DNA of 39,737 nt from Phoronis australis (Eukaryota > Phoronida > Phoronidae): assembly GCA_002633005.1 (NCBI GenBank), contig NMRA01000153.1, positions 692,827 to 732,563 on the forward strand. Reading direction: 5' to 3'. This document shows positions 11,001 through 20,917 of this stretch, in pieces. A model generated the notes under the pieces. It was not told the DNA's origin and ran no database searches. It worked only from the letters and a program-made list of their open reading frames with translations. Each line of letters starts with the position of its first letter. Within the stretch, counting starts at the first letter, position 1. The translations under genes and the position numbers were made by a program.

Positions 11001-14000
11001 GTGTGCTAGCAACATTTATTTTTTGGATGGATTCAACCTCTGCAGCATCTTCTAGTGGCTATTTAGGGGAAGAACATTTTCGGATGATATTTTTTGAACC
11101 GACAGATGAATTTTAATGAAATTTGACAATGCGCAATCACCATTAAATTTTTGCGCTGTTACCAAATACTGCAGCAGCTCTTAGGGCCATTTTGTTCTCA
11201 AGGGGCTTTCATGCATTGTGGGGGGGAGAGGAATTATTGATGATATCTAAAAGTGATTGACTGATGTCAACGAATCTTGACACAGACATACGGGATGTCA
11301 ATGCAGCTGACCATTTGTTTTTGAAGTCAATTTGCCCACTGGAGCATCATGAGCTTTTCAAGTGTTGTTTGAGGATTAGTGTTTCTGGATGATATTTAGA
11401 GAACCGATTGGATGGATTTCAATGAAACTTTATATATGATGACCATGTGTTGTTTGGGGGATTAGTGTTTCTGGATGATATTTAGAGAACCGATTGATGG
11501 ATTAGTGTTTGTGGATGATATTTAGAGAACCGATTGGATGGATTAGTGTTTCTGGATGATATTTAGAGAACCGATTGATGGATTAGTGTTTCTGGATGAT
11601 ATTTAGAGAACCGATTGATGGATTTCAATGAAACTTTATATATGATGACCATGTGCCGGAATTATTCTGTTCTCAACAAGGGCCTCTTCAAGTGTTGTTT
11701 AGAGGAAGAATGTAGAGAACTGACTGACACTCATTAAATAATTTCATAAGGTTGGTGGAGTAAAAAATAGTTGTTTCTTATTTTCACAACCAGAAAAGCA
11801 CTAGTACCTTTCAGTTTCGGCTCCTTTCAGCAGCCATCTTTCAAAGCTATTGGATACTAGGCGGTGTGGTGATGAGGCTGTTCCAAATTTTAGATAACTT
11901 ATACCCCCCATCGTCCCTATTCATAACTGAGCCACTTTTTCTGACCCAGATAGACTCTCTTATTTGTCTAGATCTTAAATTATAAGTATAAGTTATCTAA
12001 AATGTGGAACAGCCTCATCACCACACCACCTGGTGTCCAATAACTTCGGAAAATGGCTGTTGACAGAGAGGAGCCAAAACTGTCAAGGTACTAAATAAAT
12101 TAAATGCTTTTCTGGTTGTGGAAATAAGAAACAATCAAACTGACTGACAGATTTCAATGATGACAGTGCACCAGCACCATTTGATTTTCGGGCTGATTCG
12201 ACTACTGCAGCCCCTCCTAGTGGCCTGTAGAAACATATTGTATGCAATGCACCTTGGGTGCATGTCAACCCCCCAGCGTTGCTCTTGTTTTACATAAAAA
12301 CTAGAAGGAAATGCTTGTCATGGCTGTAAAATGAACTTTCCACATATCGCACGAAAACTACGGCATCACTGCAAAAATGCATTGTAGTTAGACTCTGATT
12401 CATTACATGTTACACCATGCTGAGATTGCAGAACTTCAAGAATACTGAAGTTGAAACATAATTCTCGCTACTTTTCATTGTGGGTAGTGTACTGTTCCTT
12501 GTGAATGGATCATGCTGGTCGTGCTAGGCAGGAGATAAGTCTGACATCCTTGTCTTCTAGCTTCCCTGCTTGCAAAAAACGTGTCACCTAAAGCACGGTC
12601 TGCCGCTGAACATGGTGGACTGGGTGGTCAACTGTCCAGAGAGGAAGTTGAGAAGAAACTGGCCGAGTCAGCGTCAAAGCCATCGTACATGAGGATTGAC
12701 AAGGCACCGACTTCTGTCCCGCTCGATATTTTTAGTAACGAAGACTCGAACCCCGACAGGTACGTGTCTTTATTCATCTGTCGAAGTATGGTTGACATAA
12801 AAATTCTTCTGGCTGGGACAACAATATGTCGGAGAGGGGAAATTTTATTTCATCAATTTTTCTACAAAAAATGTTTCATAAAATTGCTTTCAGCATGGTT
12901 TGCACAGTATACTTGTCAACAGACAGATAAATTTTTTCCAGTAATCAGAAACATGACAGTTTTAGTGTTTTATTTTTGTTCCAAATTGAAGGATTTTTTG
13001 TATAGACAACTGGTCAGTGTATTGGCCCTTAAGTGACATCATTGGTGTCAATGTACACTTGAGATCAGTTCCAAGATGAATTTCAATCCTAGTCATTGAC
13101 ACTTGGATAATAGAGCTAAAAGCTGGCAGGTAGTCTAGTATTTTAACTGTCGACAAGACCACTAGCCGCGATATCAGTTAATTCTCTCAAATGACTGGAA
13201 GCCAAAATGTGGAATCATCAATTTCTAATAAAACCACAAAAACGCTACATATTTTGCTGTCTGGTCAACATCAAGAAGTCTATCTTACCAACAATAATTT
13301 GTAAAAAGCGTTCTTCGGTCCTTAAAGCGATCAGACCCTTTATATTATGTTCATGTCATGGTTGATGAGATTTGTTACCTGTCAATTGCATTGTGTTTAT
13401 TTTTGTTGGTATTGCATTTTTAAAACTTTTATGGGTAGCACTATTTTTCTATAGTTTTGCGTGACGGTTACTGTATGAATAATGGACAGAATTCACAGAA
13501 TCTGACTTCTTTCACGGAGTTACAAATTACGAACAGAATTTGTATATTTCAGTACCAGATGCCATAATTCTGATGTTTTTTGGTTTTTAATCAAAAATTA
13601 AATATATAGTCCATCAAATGAGTCGTATTTTGTATACAAGTCTATCAACTGTTTTGGAGCAGACATGTTCTAGTCGTTCCTGAAGATGTCTCTTTTCTTT
13701 TGCGGTTTTGAGAAACAATAAATATGGCATGCAGCAAGTTATGTGTAAAATGTAGCTATGGCGTAAATTGGCAGAGAACGTAAGGCAATTCCCAGATGAT
13801 GTTTCTGTTATTTATCACTTGGAAGTAGTACAACGGAATTTGATTGTTTAGGAAAAATGGATAAAAATGAACATTAATGTTTGCTAAAACAAATTTCTCT
13901 ATTTTTGATAACGGAAAACTGGGGTCTCCATGTCAGGTAATTTGCAAATATTTTTTAAGTCTGGTCAGCATGCACGTGTTGGCCACATCACGTGACCTAA

Positions 14001-14399
14001 TGAATACAGGTCTGAAAATTTTTTTCAACTGGGACTAGAACCTGGGTTCTGCTGCTTAGCATGCGGACGCACTGGTCCACCATATTTCTACGCCAGAGAT
14101 TTACATTCACATACATTCTGAATAATCATTGCATGTTTTCATCTAATTTTAGTTCTACTAGTGCTCACTTTGGTTGGCTTTTTGGTCAATAAACCAAGAT
14201 CAGTGTTTTAGAACAAGAGTACAAGTACTTCATGCTTAGGTCTTGTGAATTATTAAGTAACTACTGGACAAATAATGTTGTAGTGTGTTGCTAAAATGAA
14301 ATATCATGCGGATAAATGCCATTACATGTTCTTATTTCTGGTTGCAGTGAAAGTGTAGAAGTTGATAATGACCTAGTAATAGATATACCTGTTGAGTAG
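2019..14399 (+). CDS. INO80E: INO80 complex subunit E, eight coding exons
   Basis: INO80E is a metazoan subunit of the INO80 chromatin-remodelling complex and acts in the nucleus. Coding exons are 2019-2055, 4661-4835, 5764-5874, 7059-7146, 8088-8180, 9609-9669, 12561-12759 and 14348-14399. All have GT/AG borders and consistent phases, giving 816 nt and 271 residues (human about 244). A coiled coil at residues ~31-80 contains [29 protein letters not shown] and [10 protein letters not shown], nearly identical to the human protein. An acidic [15 protein letters not shown]-type stretch follows, then Pro/Ser-rich and Lys-rich segments ([13 protein letters not shown]). The conserved C-terminus is [11 protein letters not shown]. 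The start is the first of two adjacent ATGs, 11 nt after an acceptor-like TTTTTTCCAG, so a non-coding upstream exon is likely. The exon 3 donor (GTGCGA at 5875) is the weakest border. A candidate AATAAA lies at 15166-15171. Confidence 0.93.
2145..3076. mobile_element. Foldback (long-TIR) MITE with 9-bp target-site duplication, 914 bp
   Basis: The element proper is 2154-3067, flanked on both sides by the direct repeat TCTCATCTT (2145-2153 and 3068-3076). Its ends are perfect inverted repeats starting TAGGCAATGACCATCGCC. The arms run about 2154-2426 and 2795-3067, with roughly 14 differences in about 270 bp by eye (about 95% identity). Each arm end holds a smaller hairpin, CATCGCCTCTG / CAGAGGCGATG with an 11-nt loop. 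The 370-bp centre shows no transposase. A 9-bp duplication and very long TIRs fit Mutator/MULE or Foldback-type transposons; that assignment is inference. Short ORFs in the arms (from 2160 plus and 3061 minus) are mirror images and not genes. It lies in INO80E intron 1. Confidence 0.9.
3161..3515 (+). repeat. Dispersed repeat family A, copy 1
   Basis: About 355 bp align by eye with 33119-33464 in the same orientation. Shared blocks include GATTTCAACCAATCCTC, GGAATCAACTAAAAAC, ATCTCACAAATTG and GATGGTTGTCGAGGGTTACA. Both copies end near a short palindrome, ACCAAAACCGGGTTTGGT. No terminal inverted repeat, target duplication or coding capacity was seen. The class is unknown; the 3' hairpin makes a Helitron-like non-autonomous element one option. 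It sits in INO80E intron 1 between two other insertions. Confidence 0.7.
3696..4207 (-). mobile_element. hAT-like MITE, copy 1 (496 bp, 8-bp TSD)
   Basis: The element is 3704-4199. Its ends are inverted repeats of the form CAGGCCTTTATSCAG (the left outer base is mutated to T). It is flanked by TCACTATC (3696-3703) and TCATTATC (4200-4207), an 8-bp target duplication with one mismatch. The reverse complement aligns over nearly its whole length with 21961-22446. The right half carries several GGGCGTCC motifs. CAG-type ends and an 8-bp TSD fit the hAT superfamily. No transposase is present, and the open frame on the minus strand here is incidental. Located in INO80E intron 1. Confidence 0.85.
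6735..6805 (-). repeat. tRNA-derived SINE-like head
   Basis: On the minus strand the segment reads GGCTTAGGGTCAGAGCGTCT, then a short arm, then GTGGGTTCAATTCC. This resembles the A box, anticodon region and B box of a tRNA, but without a closed 7-bp acceptor stem. It lies inside an INO80E intron. Similar heads occur elsewhere in the window, which favours a SINE family over a tRNA gene. Confidence 0.45.
8995..9070 (-). repeat. tRNA-derived SINE-like head
   Basis: The minus strand reads GCTCCACCAGCAGAAGG, then TGCGGAGGTTACAGGTTCGA, giving a tRNA-like body with a B-box-like GGTTCGATT. A GACGTTATTGACGAGG-type stretch flanks it at 8989-9004. The acceptor stem does not close, so it is not called as a tRNA. 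It lies in INO80E intron 5. Confidence 0.4.
9355..9440 (-). repeat. tRNA-derived SINE-like repeat
   Basis: The minus strand contains GAGGTCGTGCGTTTGAATCC followed by CACTAGATCACACTG. This closely parallels the plus-strand block at 34215-34250 (GAGGTCGTGGGTTCGAGTCC, CACTGGGTCACACTG), so the two are probably members of one SINE family. A trailing GCTGATAATGTCCCTTTGG at 9318-9336 resembles 6951-6967 (GCTGATAACGTCCCTT). Confidence 0.5.
10145..11720 (+). repeat. Degenerate ~150-180-bp tandem satellite in INO80E intron 6
   Basis: A recurring phrase of the type GATTTCAATGAAACTTGGCAC appears at about 10160, 10316, 10490, 10640, 10787, 10960, 11106, 11265, 11412 and 11622. Each is followed by a GATGTCAATGC-like phrase, a TTAAATTTTGGG-like phrase, CTGCAGCA...TAGTGGCCATTTTG and GGAAGAGCATTTCTGGATGATAT. 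Spacing is about 145-180 bp and units are diverged. A further partial unit continues at 12139-12225, beyond an inverted-repeat insertion. The array has no coding capacity. Confidence 0.8.
11372..11656 (+). repeat. Nested ~42-bp tandem repeat inside the satellite
   Basis: The unit GGATTAGTGTTTCTGGATGA + TATTTAGAGAACCGATTGAT occurs about five times (near 11372, 11459, 11500, 11543 and 11585). The copies are much more alike than the surrounding satellite monomers. A larger block (CGATTGATGGATTTCAATGA onward to GACCATGTG) is present at both ends of the expansion. This suggests recent local amplification within an old array. Confidence 0.8.
11771..12134. mobile_element. Second foldback / long inverted repeat (~364 bp)
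   Basis: The left arm (11771-11907) starts TTGTTTCTTATTTTCACAAC. The right arm (about 11982-12134) is its reverse complement with roughly 80% identity and a few indels; the shared core is GGTGTGGTGATGAGGCTGTT. The loop is about 75 bp. The insertion interrupts the satellite. AACTGACTGACA occurs on both sides (11718-11729 and 12138-12149), but this phrase also belongs to the satellite, so it cannot be claimed as a target duplication. No transposase. Confidence 0.7.
14025..14095 (-). repeat. tRNA-derived SINE-like head
   Basis: The minus strand reads GGTGGACCAGTGCGTCCGCA, then GCTAAGCAGCAGAACCCAGG and TTCTAGTCCC. This is a tRNA-like order of A-box, anticodon and T-arm sequence with an imperfect B box. 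It lies in INO80E intron 7. A functional tRNA is unlikely because the acceptor stem does not pair. Confidence 0.4.
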
Positions 14400-14507
14400 C
14401 AGTTACCTGGGGAGTTGCAGTTACCTGGAGAGTTGCGTTTACCGGGAGAGCTCGGGTTAACTGGAGAGTTGGGGTTACCTGGAGAGTAGCAGATACTTGG
14501 AGAGTGG
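14400..14507 (+). repeat. 18-bp minisatellite directly after the INO80E stop codon
   Basis: Six 18-bp units of the form CAGTTACCTGGAGAGTTG follow the stop codon at 14397-14399 without a gap. A seventh, degenerate unit follows. The last 18 coding bases (GATATACCTGTTGAGTAG) match the unit at about 11 of 18 positions, so the array may have been seeded from the end of the reading frame. It is expected to be in the 3' UTR. A minus-strand ORF over it (TLQVTA-type repeats) is a by-product. Confidence 0.8.
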
Positions 14508-16230
14508 CCTGAAGTGGAGAGTAGCCATTCTTTGGACTGTTAATGGACTTTGTCATTGTGGGACCAATTTGTTGCATGATCTTACCAATGTATAACAGTT
14601 TATTATACCTTAAAATATTCAGCGTTTTATGCTAGCAAATGTTCTTGCACTCTTGCAAATGAAATTCATTTAAAACCACCAGAAACTTGCCTTTCATCAC
14701 AAGAACAGTTTTGGATCTAGTCCACTTACTGTTATGAAATTAAAGTGACCTTTCCTTAGTCAAAATAGGCGTAATATCTGGGCCTTGAAAGGCCAGGTTA
14801 TAAAGCCATGCTCCATAAGTTCACATGTTAAAGCAGGTCGTTCTGGCTTGGTCTCAGTGAGTAACAAACTGGTCATTCTTTGCATGTGAGTAAGGAACAA
14901 GTTGAGACCAATTTTGTAGCTATAAGAGGTCTGAATCCAAATTTAATTTTGCGGAATGGAAGTTTATTGCCCTTGTAATAACTTTGTTGTCCTGCAAATG
15001 TCCCGAAGCATGTGTTTATGTATTGCAAATTGCTTGTTTTTCAGTAAATTATTGGAAGGTACACTGTCATGTTATCTACTGTTCTTGTATTATAATGTTT
15101 TTATGCAGAAATATATTTTCCACAGCAGTTTTGAACTTTTTATTTCCCTTTTGCCACACATAGTAAATAAAAAAGATTTACACTCTGCAAAATAAGCTTG
15201 GAATGCTGGTGTAGTTACGTTCACATAGCATTGTTCTTTCAAATGACAATTTTATTTTTACAAGTTACACTTATTTTAGGTAAATAAATACTGAATGAAA
15301 TTATGCCGGACATACAAAAATTCAGTATTAGTCCACCGCTTTTATCACTATGTAAACTATATGGAAATGGCAACTGTCTATTGTACTCTGACCTGTGGCC
15401 AATTTCATGAAAGTTGGACTTGCACTCTTACTTCAGAATTGCTGAAAATGGTTAGTGAAGTAATTCGCAACACACTCTAGAAATTATTAAACGGTTGTCT
15501 GTGCATTCTCAAAGATGTTGAACTTTTGCTCACCTGAGATTTAATCATTTTCTTCTGAAATTGCATGGAGCGTAAAATCAAATTTCACAAGTTACCTTTC
15601 ATGAAATGGACTGCAAAAGTACGTATTCCCAGAGTTGAGAAATAGCCTAGTACAAGATTAAGCAATCCATGGTCTCCATCTAGTCCATAGGGGAACTACA
15701 TAAAACTAGGAGCTCTAAACTGATCATATTTCAGTTAACTTCTAGAGTGAATTCAGATTTTCCTTGTACATTGTATAGTCAATTCAACTGACCCTATTTT
15801 ATTTTTAAATCCAAGTGTAAGCACAACTGCTTGTAAACAAATTCATGCCTCCAAACATTTTTTCACAAATTAAGGGGAAGTAGGAAAGGCACTTCACAAA
15901 AAAAGAAGGAAAATGTTGGAGCGACAATTGCATATTTACACTGTGAAATTGTAATGCGTACAAACTTATATTGGATTATGCCACAACATTATGGACAGAA
16001 TGAATGAAAATCCGACTGAAAGTATTTGTAAAATGGAGAATACCAACCAAAACTCGCCCAAATAATTCCAGCTAATCTCCATTGTCTCCCCTGCTTTAAG
16101 GATGAACACATGACCAGTTTTGACACCCTTATTTCACGTAGCCTTTCTTGGAACGTACACTTCCTGATGTCAAAGAGCCATTGTGCAATCCAACGATCTG
16201 AAAAATCTAACTGACACATTTAGCATGATT
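14508..16230. other. INO80E 3' UTR and convergent intergenic space
   Basis: No coding exon or RNA gene was recognised. A candidate INO80E poly(A) signal AATAAA is at 15166-15171. Short AT-rich ORFs (for example 14956-15195 and 15295-15480 plus, 15989-16219 minus) show no recognisable domain or splice context. Confidence 0.4.
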
Positions 16231-16237
16231 ACTGTAC

Positions 16238-16243
16238 TTTATT
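16238..16243 (-). terminator. Poly(A) signal of the minus-strand zinc-finger gene
   Basis: TTTATT on the plus strand is AATAAA on the minus strand. It lies about 70 bp downstream of the stop codon at 16314-16316, a usual position for a short 3' UTR. Confidence 0.55.
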
Positions 16244-16313
16244 TTTAATATATGTATGACTGCTCAACTTAATGTTGAGTAAAAGTTTGCCACTGTAAGA
16301 TTTAATAGTTGAA

Positions 16314-19300
16314 TCAATGTCTCTTCGTGCGTTTGGACAGCGGTCTTGGAGAATATGGTTTTCTTTTCAAAGTTCTGGTATCACTTTCAACATCATCCAC
16401 AGAGATTTCCTGCTCTTCGTCATCAGAATTTTCAGTCACACTGTCATCACATGTATAAGTGATGATGTCATCAGAAGACGCACTAGCACCAGTGACATCA
16501 GTGATATGTGTGACACCATCTGACTCCATGTTTTCCACAGACATTACCACAGTCATGGTTTCTCCATTCTCTGAGTCTTTGGTTTGTTCTGATACAATGT
16601 TGATTGTTTGCAATTCATCAGACTCGGAACTGTCTCTTGCGGCTGTGAACTCTCTCTTCAGTCGTACCAACTGCTGGTGTAAAAGATTCTGGTGGTGAAT
16701 GTGCATATCGTTCAGAAGTTGCTGCATTCTTTCGTCCAAGTTAACACTTAGCTGGGCCAAAAGTTCTTCCTCTCTCTTCTGATACTGGCTGATTTCATTT
16801 GACTGCATTTGTATCTGGAAATCACACACAATGTCAGATCAGACCACAATTCTTATCTGCCTGTCCCCAAACCAATGAGCTATGAGAACTCACCTGCAAT
16901 GGGCAGTGATCTTAGATAGACTGACCTTGGATAGTTTTATTGAAGGTCATCACCCAGTCATTATACACTTAAATTTTTACTGACACAAGGTCCTAACAAA
17001 GCCTTAGTAAAATAAGAAAACGTGAGTTTAATCACCCAAATAAAAGCCTGTTAAATGATAGGTGAAGCTGCCATGTTGTGTCACCGCGAGATTCCAGCAC
17101 AAACAACAAAAGGCCGATAACAGTTGTATTGAATAGGGGTCTGAATAGGACACCATTGTGTGCGAGTATTATTCGCAGCTGTTTGAATTAAAAGATGATT
17201 CTCACGGTGACGTAGAGAAAAGCAAGCCAATATGCCTAATAGTTTGTTACATTTGGCAATTTATGGCACTAGTTAGCTCAGAGTGATGCTCTTAACATAC
17301 TGTAGGAATTAAATTTACAGGTGTTACCGCTGAAGATAGGCTTTAAAACAGTTTATCAACAACAGCTCTTGAGTACTACTATTACTTGAAGCAGGTCTGC
17401 TAGACTGTGGCCCCCAGGGACTCAAACCCACGACCTCGAAAGTTCTTGAGATAATTTGTGTATCGAGACAAGAATATTCATTGATAGAAGTGATTTATAG
17501 TTTTTGGTTAACTTGCCCCAAAATATTAGTCATATTGTGAACTTACTAGACTTTGCAAACAGTTTTCAGACACATTTCAAAATTTTGAAGTTTGATGACA
17601 CATTATATTGTTTCACAAATTTAAGTGACCAGTCGACAAAATCTCTTAACAACCGTGTTTAGTAACATTTTAATATATGATCCCATCTTCATTAACATAA
17701 GGCACATTGTCCATAACAATGCATATTACCCACTAGCAGCGCCCTCTAACAACCACTAGCAGCGCCCTCTAACAATCACCTGCAGCTTCAGTTCCATAAT
17801 TTCTTTGTTTAACTTCTCCTCCACTGCTTGTTTGGCTCGTATCAATGACTTGTTCACCTCTTCTAGTGATTTTATCTTGCGTTGAAAGTCTAACTTTTGC
17901 TGCATCCATGACCCCTTGCTATTTCCCTGTAAAATTTCCAAATCAGAAACTTTTTGAAAAAATATTGACTAACGAATCAACTACAGGCAATCTGAGATTC
18001 CATATCCCATTCACTGTACTCAGGTAGCATAAGTCAATACAAACGAATAAAGCAGAAAGATTTAATTTTAGCTGCCTTGCAACACTTAATGAATGAAAAC
18101 ACTACAAAGGGTTCAGAGAATGAATTACAAGTTTGGAAAGAAGAGCTCTAATTTGTGTCAAACAGAAATATAAATTTCCTTGACAACTATCAGTTAGAAC
18201 TGAAGAAATAACTTGCAATGGAAACGAAGCAGTTAAATTTTGGAAGGACTGTCTTTAGAGATTCTCTGAATGCTTATTGACTCATAAATGTCCTGGGGAT
18301 GATCTTTCCGGCAACTGAAAGTCCTATCCCGGTGACGCAAACTTCACGATCGATATTGTATAGGTAAGTAGCCTAGTTTTGATTTATGAACAACTCCGCA
18401 AAAGAAAATGCAGTTGTCTAAGCTTTTGGTTTGGAGCAACAGAGGACATAACGTCTACGTGATCAAGTGCTATTACACAGAGATCTCCCATTGCCAAGAA
18501 GCCTTACATTTGTGACGACCACAACTTGTTCAGTGGATAAGGGCGTATCATGAATTTCCAGGGTGCCATCCTCCTGAATGAGGACAGTTGGTTCGGACGT
18601 GCCCACCGTTTCATTGGCAGCAACTGATGAGTCCCCCTCACTATTTTTTTCACTCACACTCGTATCCCCATTGTAAAAGGCTGCAAGAAAGACAAAGCGT
18701 GCACCTTTAAAATGTCACTTTACAGTCAATTTCATAATCAATTCAACTAATTTGATAACCACTTGTCCTTAATGTTAAGTTGGAAGTTCATACACTTCAA
18801 ATTTGTAAATAAAAAACTTCGCGTCGTCACGCACCTTTCACCTGATTTCTATCATAGGATTTTGACAATTTGAATGCATCATCACAGTAATCGGATGCGA
18901 ATGGCGACATTTGGGTGACAAGTGCTAATTTGGTGTATTTTTGCTGAGTTTTAGTAGCCAGGAGCCCTTATGGTAGTGGTAAAGATGGAAAAATTACTTT
19001 GGTATTGGTTTTATCGGATTTCAGGTTTGTGCACCCACAGGAAGAGTGATGCAGGTGTGTGGACCTAGATTTTGAAGCTCAAACCAGCAAAAACTGTTGA
19101 GTGCCACCAAATGCTACCACACCTGCTCATATAGATTTCAACTTACTGTTGTCAGCTGTCGTTGTCATGACAGCCTCAGTCAAGGCAGGGTGTATTCCCA
19201 ACATATCCTGAGAAATTATTTCAACAGCAGACTGATTGGCTTGGTGCTGAGCTTGTAATGTCTGATTGACATCCTAAAAGAAGGCGGGATTATATCAAAT

Positions 19301-20917
19301 CTGGCACCGAATCTAAATACCCACAACAAAGGGTCATTAATTAAGAACACAATTTAGTTTGCAAAGGTTTCCAACAAAAATTATAAATATAATTGCACCA
19401 TTTTGATATCCACTCGAGTGTCTTCAAATGATGTTATTTAACGCAAGTACAAGTGACCTGAACTTTTGAAAAAGGAAGCAACAAATTTGGCACATCAGTA
19501 GCCAGTCTTGATGGACAGTCTCAGTTTCATTAAACCCCCCAACTGTGATTTGCTCGTGGACTATTACAAACTACACTATTTGACTGTGGTTTGCATGGAT
19601 TATTACAAACTACACTATTTGACTGTGGTTTGCATGGATTATTACAAACTACACTATTTAACTGTGGTTTGCATGGATTATTACAAACTACACTATTTGA
19701 CTGTGGTTTGCATGGATTATTACAAACTACACTATTTGACTGTGGTTTGCATGGATTATAACAAACTACACTATTTGATTGTGGTTTGCATGGATTATTA
19801 CAAACTACACTATTTGACTGTGGTTTGCATGGATTATTACAAACTACACTATTCTTACTGATGCCAATTCTCATTCTACTTAACAAGACCAAGAAATTGT
19901 TTCATGGTCAGATCATTTGGTCTGCAAACCTGAGTGACTTGTATTTGGAAGGTAGTTTGCGGATTACGGAAGTGTGTCTTGAAATGTTTTAATGCCTCAT
20001 CCCTCCTGTTGAACCCATTACGACACCTATAGCAGTGCCAGTGGGCTCCCTTGAATTTCTTCTCTCCTTTGATGGCGCCCACTATGTCGCAGCTGTCGGC
20101 ACAGCGCAGTATCTTCAAACCTGCCAGTAGAAACAGAACCGCTCAGAAGACATTTCAACAGAAACAGTACAAAAATCATTACAGAGCCAGTTCTAGCCCT
20201 GGTTTACAGACACTAAAGGCAGTGATAGTCAGTTTATGTAACTGGTTTAACAAGCTCAAGCCAGGTCAGAGTAGTGTTCCGTATTTTTTTTACAAGAAAA
20301 ACAAGATTTCGCAAGACCTCATAAAATCATGCTAGTGCAAAACCGGTATTTTGCAAATATTCTTGGTAGTTCGGTAGCCTATCCAAGCAAAATGGCAGGC
20401 TCTGAAGTGACCGGTCAGTGACCGGTCAGTGACCTTGGAACGTTGAATTAATGGAGAGAATGTATGGCAAAGTATTCACAGTTTCATCAGCGAAAAACAT
20501 TTTGGCTACAAGTTCAAGTTGTCTACGGAACACAGCCAAGATAACAGCTGAGAAGACACTGTAACAACATCCCACATAATAATCCCAAAAAATTTATTTT
20601 TGGCCGTAAAATCGATAGTCTCTTAAAAAAACAATCAGTCAATACAACTACTCTAATCGCAACTCAAGGTGACAACGTATCGCTACACTAACATAACTGA
20701 AATATGAAGCAAATGGGTAAATACCAGCAAAGTCTAATCCTTTGTCGACATGTTTCACACGATAATGTGCCTTAATTAATGTAGGATCGTGAAAGAACTC
20801 AGTTTTCACGCAGAAGGGACAGTGCATATGTGAGGTCTTATCAGCACAGTTGGTGTCGATACAGGTGACAGGGTTGTAGTTATTCTCTGTACCTTTGATT
20901 CTGACACTGGGGTGGCT
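16314..20917 (-). CDS. Zinc-finger and coiled-coil nuclear protein, 5' end not found
   Basis: Six coding exons on the minus strand, in transcript order: 20917-20725, 20120-19930, 19273-19147, 18680-18508, 17926-17780 and 16814-16314 (stop). Phases agree throughout; the visible part is 443 residues. Exons 1-2 carry Cys/His pairs: a variant finger in CPFCVKTEFFHDPT...H..H and a classical C2H2 finger in WHCYRCRNGFNRRDEALKHF, followed by RNPQTTFQIQVTQ. The next exons are Gln-rich and acidic. Exon 5 is a coiled coil (KIKSLEEVNKSLIRAKQAVE) that continues into exon 6 (KREEELLAQLSVNLDERMQQ). The tail is acidic (SDDEEQEISVDDVESD) and ends in a basic nuclear-localisation-like KRKPYSPRPLSKRTKRH. DNA or chromatin binding is inferred. 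I do not recognise a vertebrate name with certainty. The first visible exon starts in phase 0 with SHPSVRIKG and has no start codon; earlier exons should lie above 20920 but could not be identified. Confidence 0.88.
17255..17445 (-). repeat. SINE-like remnant
   Basis: The minus strand carries GAGGTCGTGGGTTTGAGTCC followed by CTGGGGGCC at about 17409-17440. This is the same T-arm/B-box phrase as the blocks at 9355-9440 and 34172-34250. A tRNA-like TAGTTAGCTCAGAGTGATGC lies on the opposite strand at 17268-17290. It lies in an intron of the zinc-finger gene. The exact extent is unclear. Confidence 0.4.
19563..19853 (+). repeat. 39-bp minisatellite, about 7.5 copies
   Basis: The unit ATTACAAACTACACTATTTG + ACTGTGGTTTGCATGGATT repeats with an exact 39-bp period from 19563 to 19836, with only single-base differences between copies. 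Because 39 is divisible by three and the unit lacks stops, both strands show long repetitive ORFs with 13-residue periods. The array is inside a GT-AG intron of the zinc-finger gene (19274-19929), so it is not read as coding. Confidence 0.95.

Noticed and set aside
11718-12149. 12-bp target duplication AACTGACTGACA around the second foldback
   Set aside because: The phrase is part of the satellite monomer itself, so its presence on both sides is expected without any insertion duplication.
14332-14577. Minus-strand ORF with TLQVTA-type repeats
   Set aside because: Antisense reading of the INO80E last exon and its 18-bp 3' UTR minisatellite.
19563-19853. CRISPR-like array
   Set aside because: Units are contiguous with no distinct spacers, and the DNA is clearly eukaryotic; the same holds for the 64-bp and 16-bp arrays.
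19508-19892. Two overlapping ORFs of about 117-120 codons on opposite strands
   Set aside because: Both are produced by the 39-bp minisatellite, which lacks stops in these frames, and the region is an intron between well-supported exons.
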